NCBI GenBank assembly: GCA_002350465.1
Contig: DEEW01000184.1
Location: 2,074 to 8,383, forward strand
Reading direction: 5' to 3'
Length of the DNA: 6,310 bases
DNA from: Lachnospiraceae bacterium UBA2868
GTDB taxonomy: Bacteria; Bacillota_A; Clostridia; Lachnospirales; Lachnospiraceae
Position numbers and translations under genes: made by a program. Under the pieces are notes generated by a model. That model was not told the DNA's origin. It worked only from the letters and a program-made list of their open reading frames with translations, and did not search any database. Of the stretch, positions 6,236-6,310 are shown in pieces (position 1 is the stretch's first letter; each line of letters opens with the position of its first letter).

Positions 6236-6310
6236 ATGGCAAAACTTGTTATCAACGAAAACAAAACCCTCGGAACCGTAGCTCCTGAGATTTACGGACA
6301 CTTTTCGGAA
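6236..6310 (+). CDS. abfA: GH51 alpha-L-arabinofuranosidase, N-terminal 25 codons only
   Basis: The window ends after exactly 25 codons of this gene, so only the N-terminus is seen. It begins MAKLVINENKTLG and continues to APEIYGHFSE. The PEIYGHFSE segment after a short first beta strand is the characteristic opening of bacterial family 51 intracellular alpha-L-arabinofuranosidases (AbfA type, about 500 residues), where it is usually followed by HLGRCIYEG. There is no signal peptide, consistent with a cytoplasmic enzyme that removes arabinose from imported arabino- or arabinoxylo-oligosaccharides. Placement after the surface endo-arabinanase and the cytoplasmic GH43 supports this role. The catalytic glutamates lie beyond the window, so activity cannot be judged. 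Confidence 0.85.
   Translation, partial: MAKLVINENKTLGTVAPEIYGHFSE

Overview
The window carries one gene cluster, all on the + strand, that reads as an arabinan / arabino-oligosaccharide utilisation operon of a Gram-positive bacterium. The host is probably an anaerobic, plant-fibre-degrading Firmicute of the Lachnospiraceae type (Butyrivibrio/Roseburia-like). Reasons: strong AAGGAGG-type ribosome binding sites, two lipoproteins with LxGC-type lipoboxes, an Ala/Glu-rich linker after the lipid-anchored Cys of the solute-binding protein, intermediate GC, and a CUT1 sugar transporter next to glycoside hydrolases with no ATPase in the cluster. The genus is inference; the Gram-positive assignment is firmer.

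Layout: 1-134 is a leader region with no secure gene. It holds a 16-base near-palindrome and a 10-codon reading frame whose stop overlaps the first start codon. 135-1598 encodes a lipid-anchored extracellular sugar-binding protein. 1599-1754 holds a strong 16-bp stem-loop and a smaller hairpin. 1755-2651 and 2654-3529 encode the two membrane permeases. 3556-4512 encodes a cytoplasmic family 43 glycoside hydrolase (GH43). 4513-4610 holds a terminator-like hairpin. 4611-6185 encodes a second, lipid-anchored GH43 enzyme that resembles endo-arabinanases with a C-terminal beta domain. 6236 to the window end is the first 25 codons of a GH51 alpha-L-arabinofuranosidase.

How the genes fit together (inference from families and order): the surface GH43 cuts the arabinan backbone outside the cell, the binding protein and two permeases import the oligosaccharides, and the cytoplasmic GH43 and GH51 enzymes release L-arabinose. 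The plan matches the araNPQ-abfA and abn genes of Bacillus subtilis, here with the extracellular endo-enzyme inside the cluster. An ATPase is missing, as is common for CUT1 importers that share a MsmK/MsmX-type ATPase encoded elsewhere.

Two starts are placed downstream of the longest possible frame on ribosome-binding-site grounds (2654 and 4611). No insertion sequences, CRISPR arrays, tRNA or rRNA genes are visible. The cluster is coherent and largely of known type; the most informative oddities are the RNA structures between genes, the sharp change in isoleucine codon use after the first gene, and the coupled micro-frame before it.
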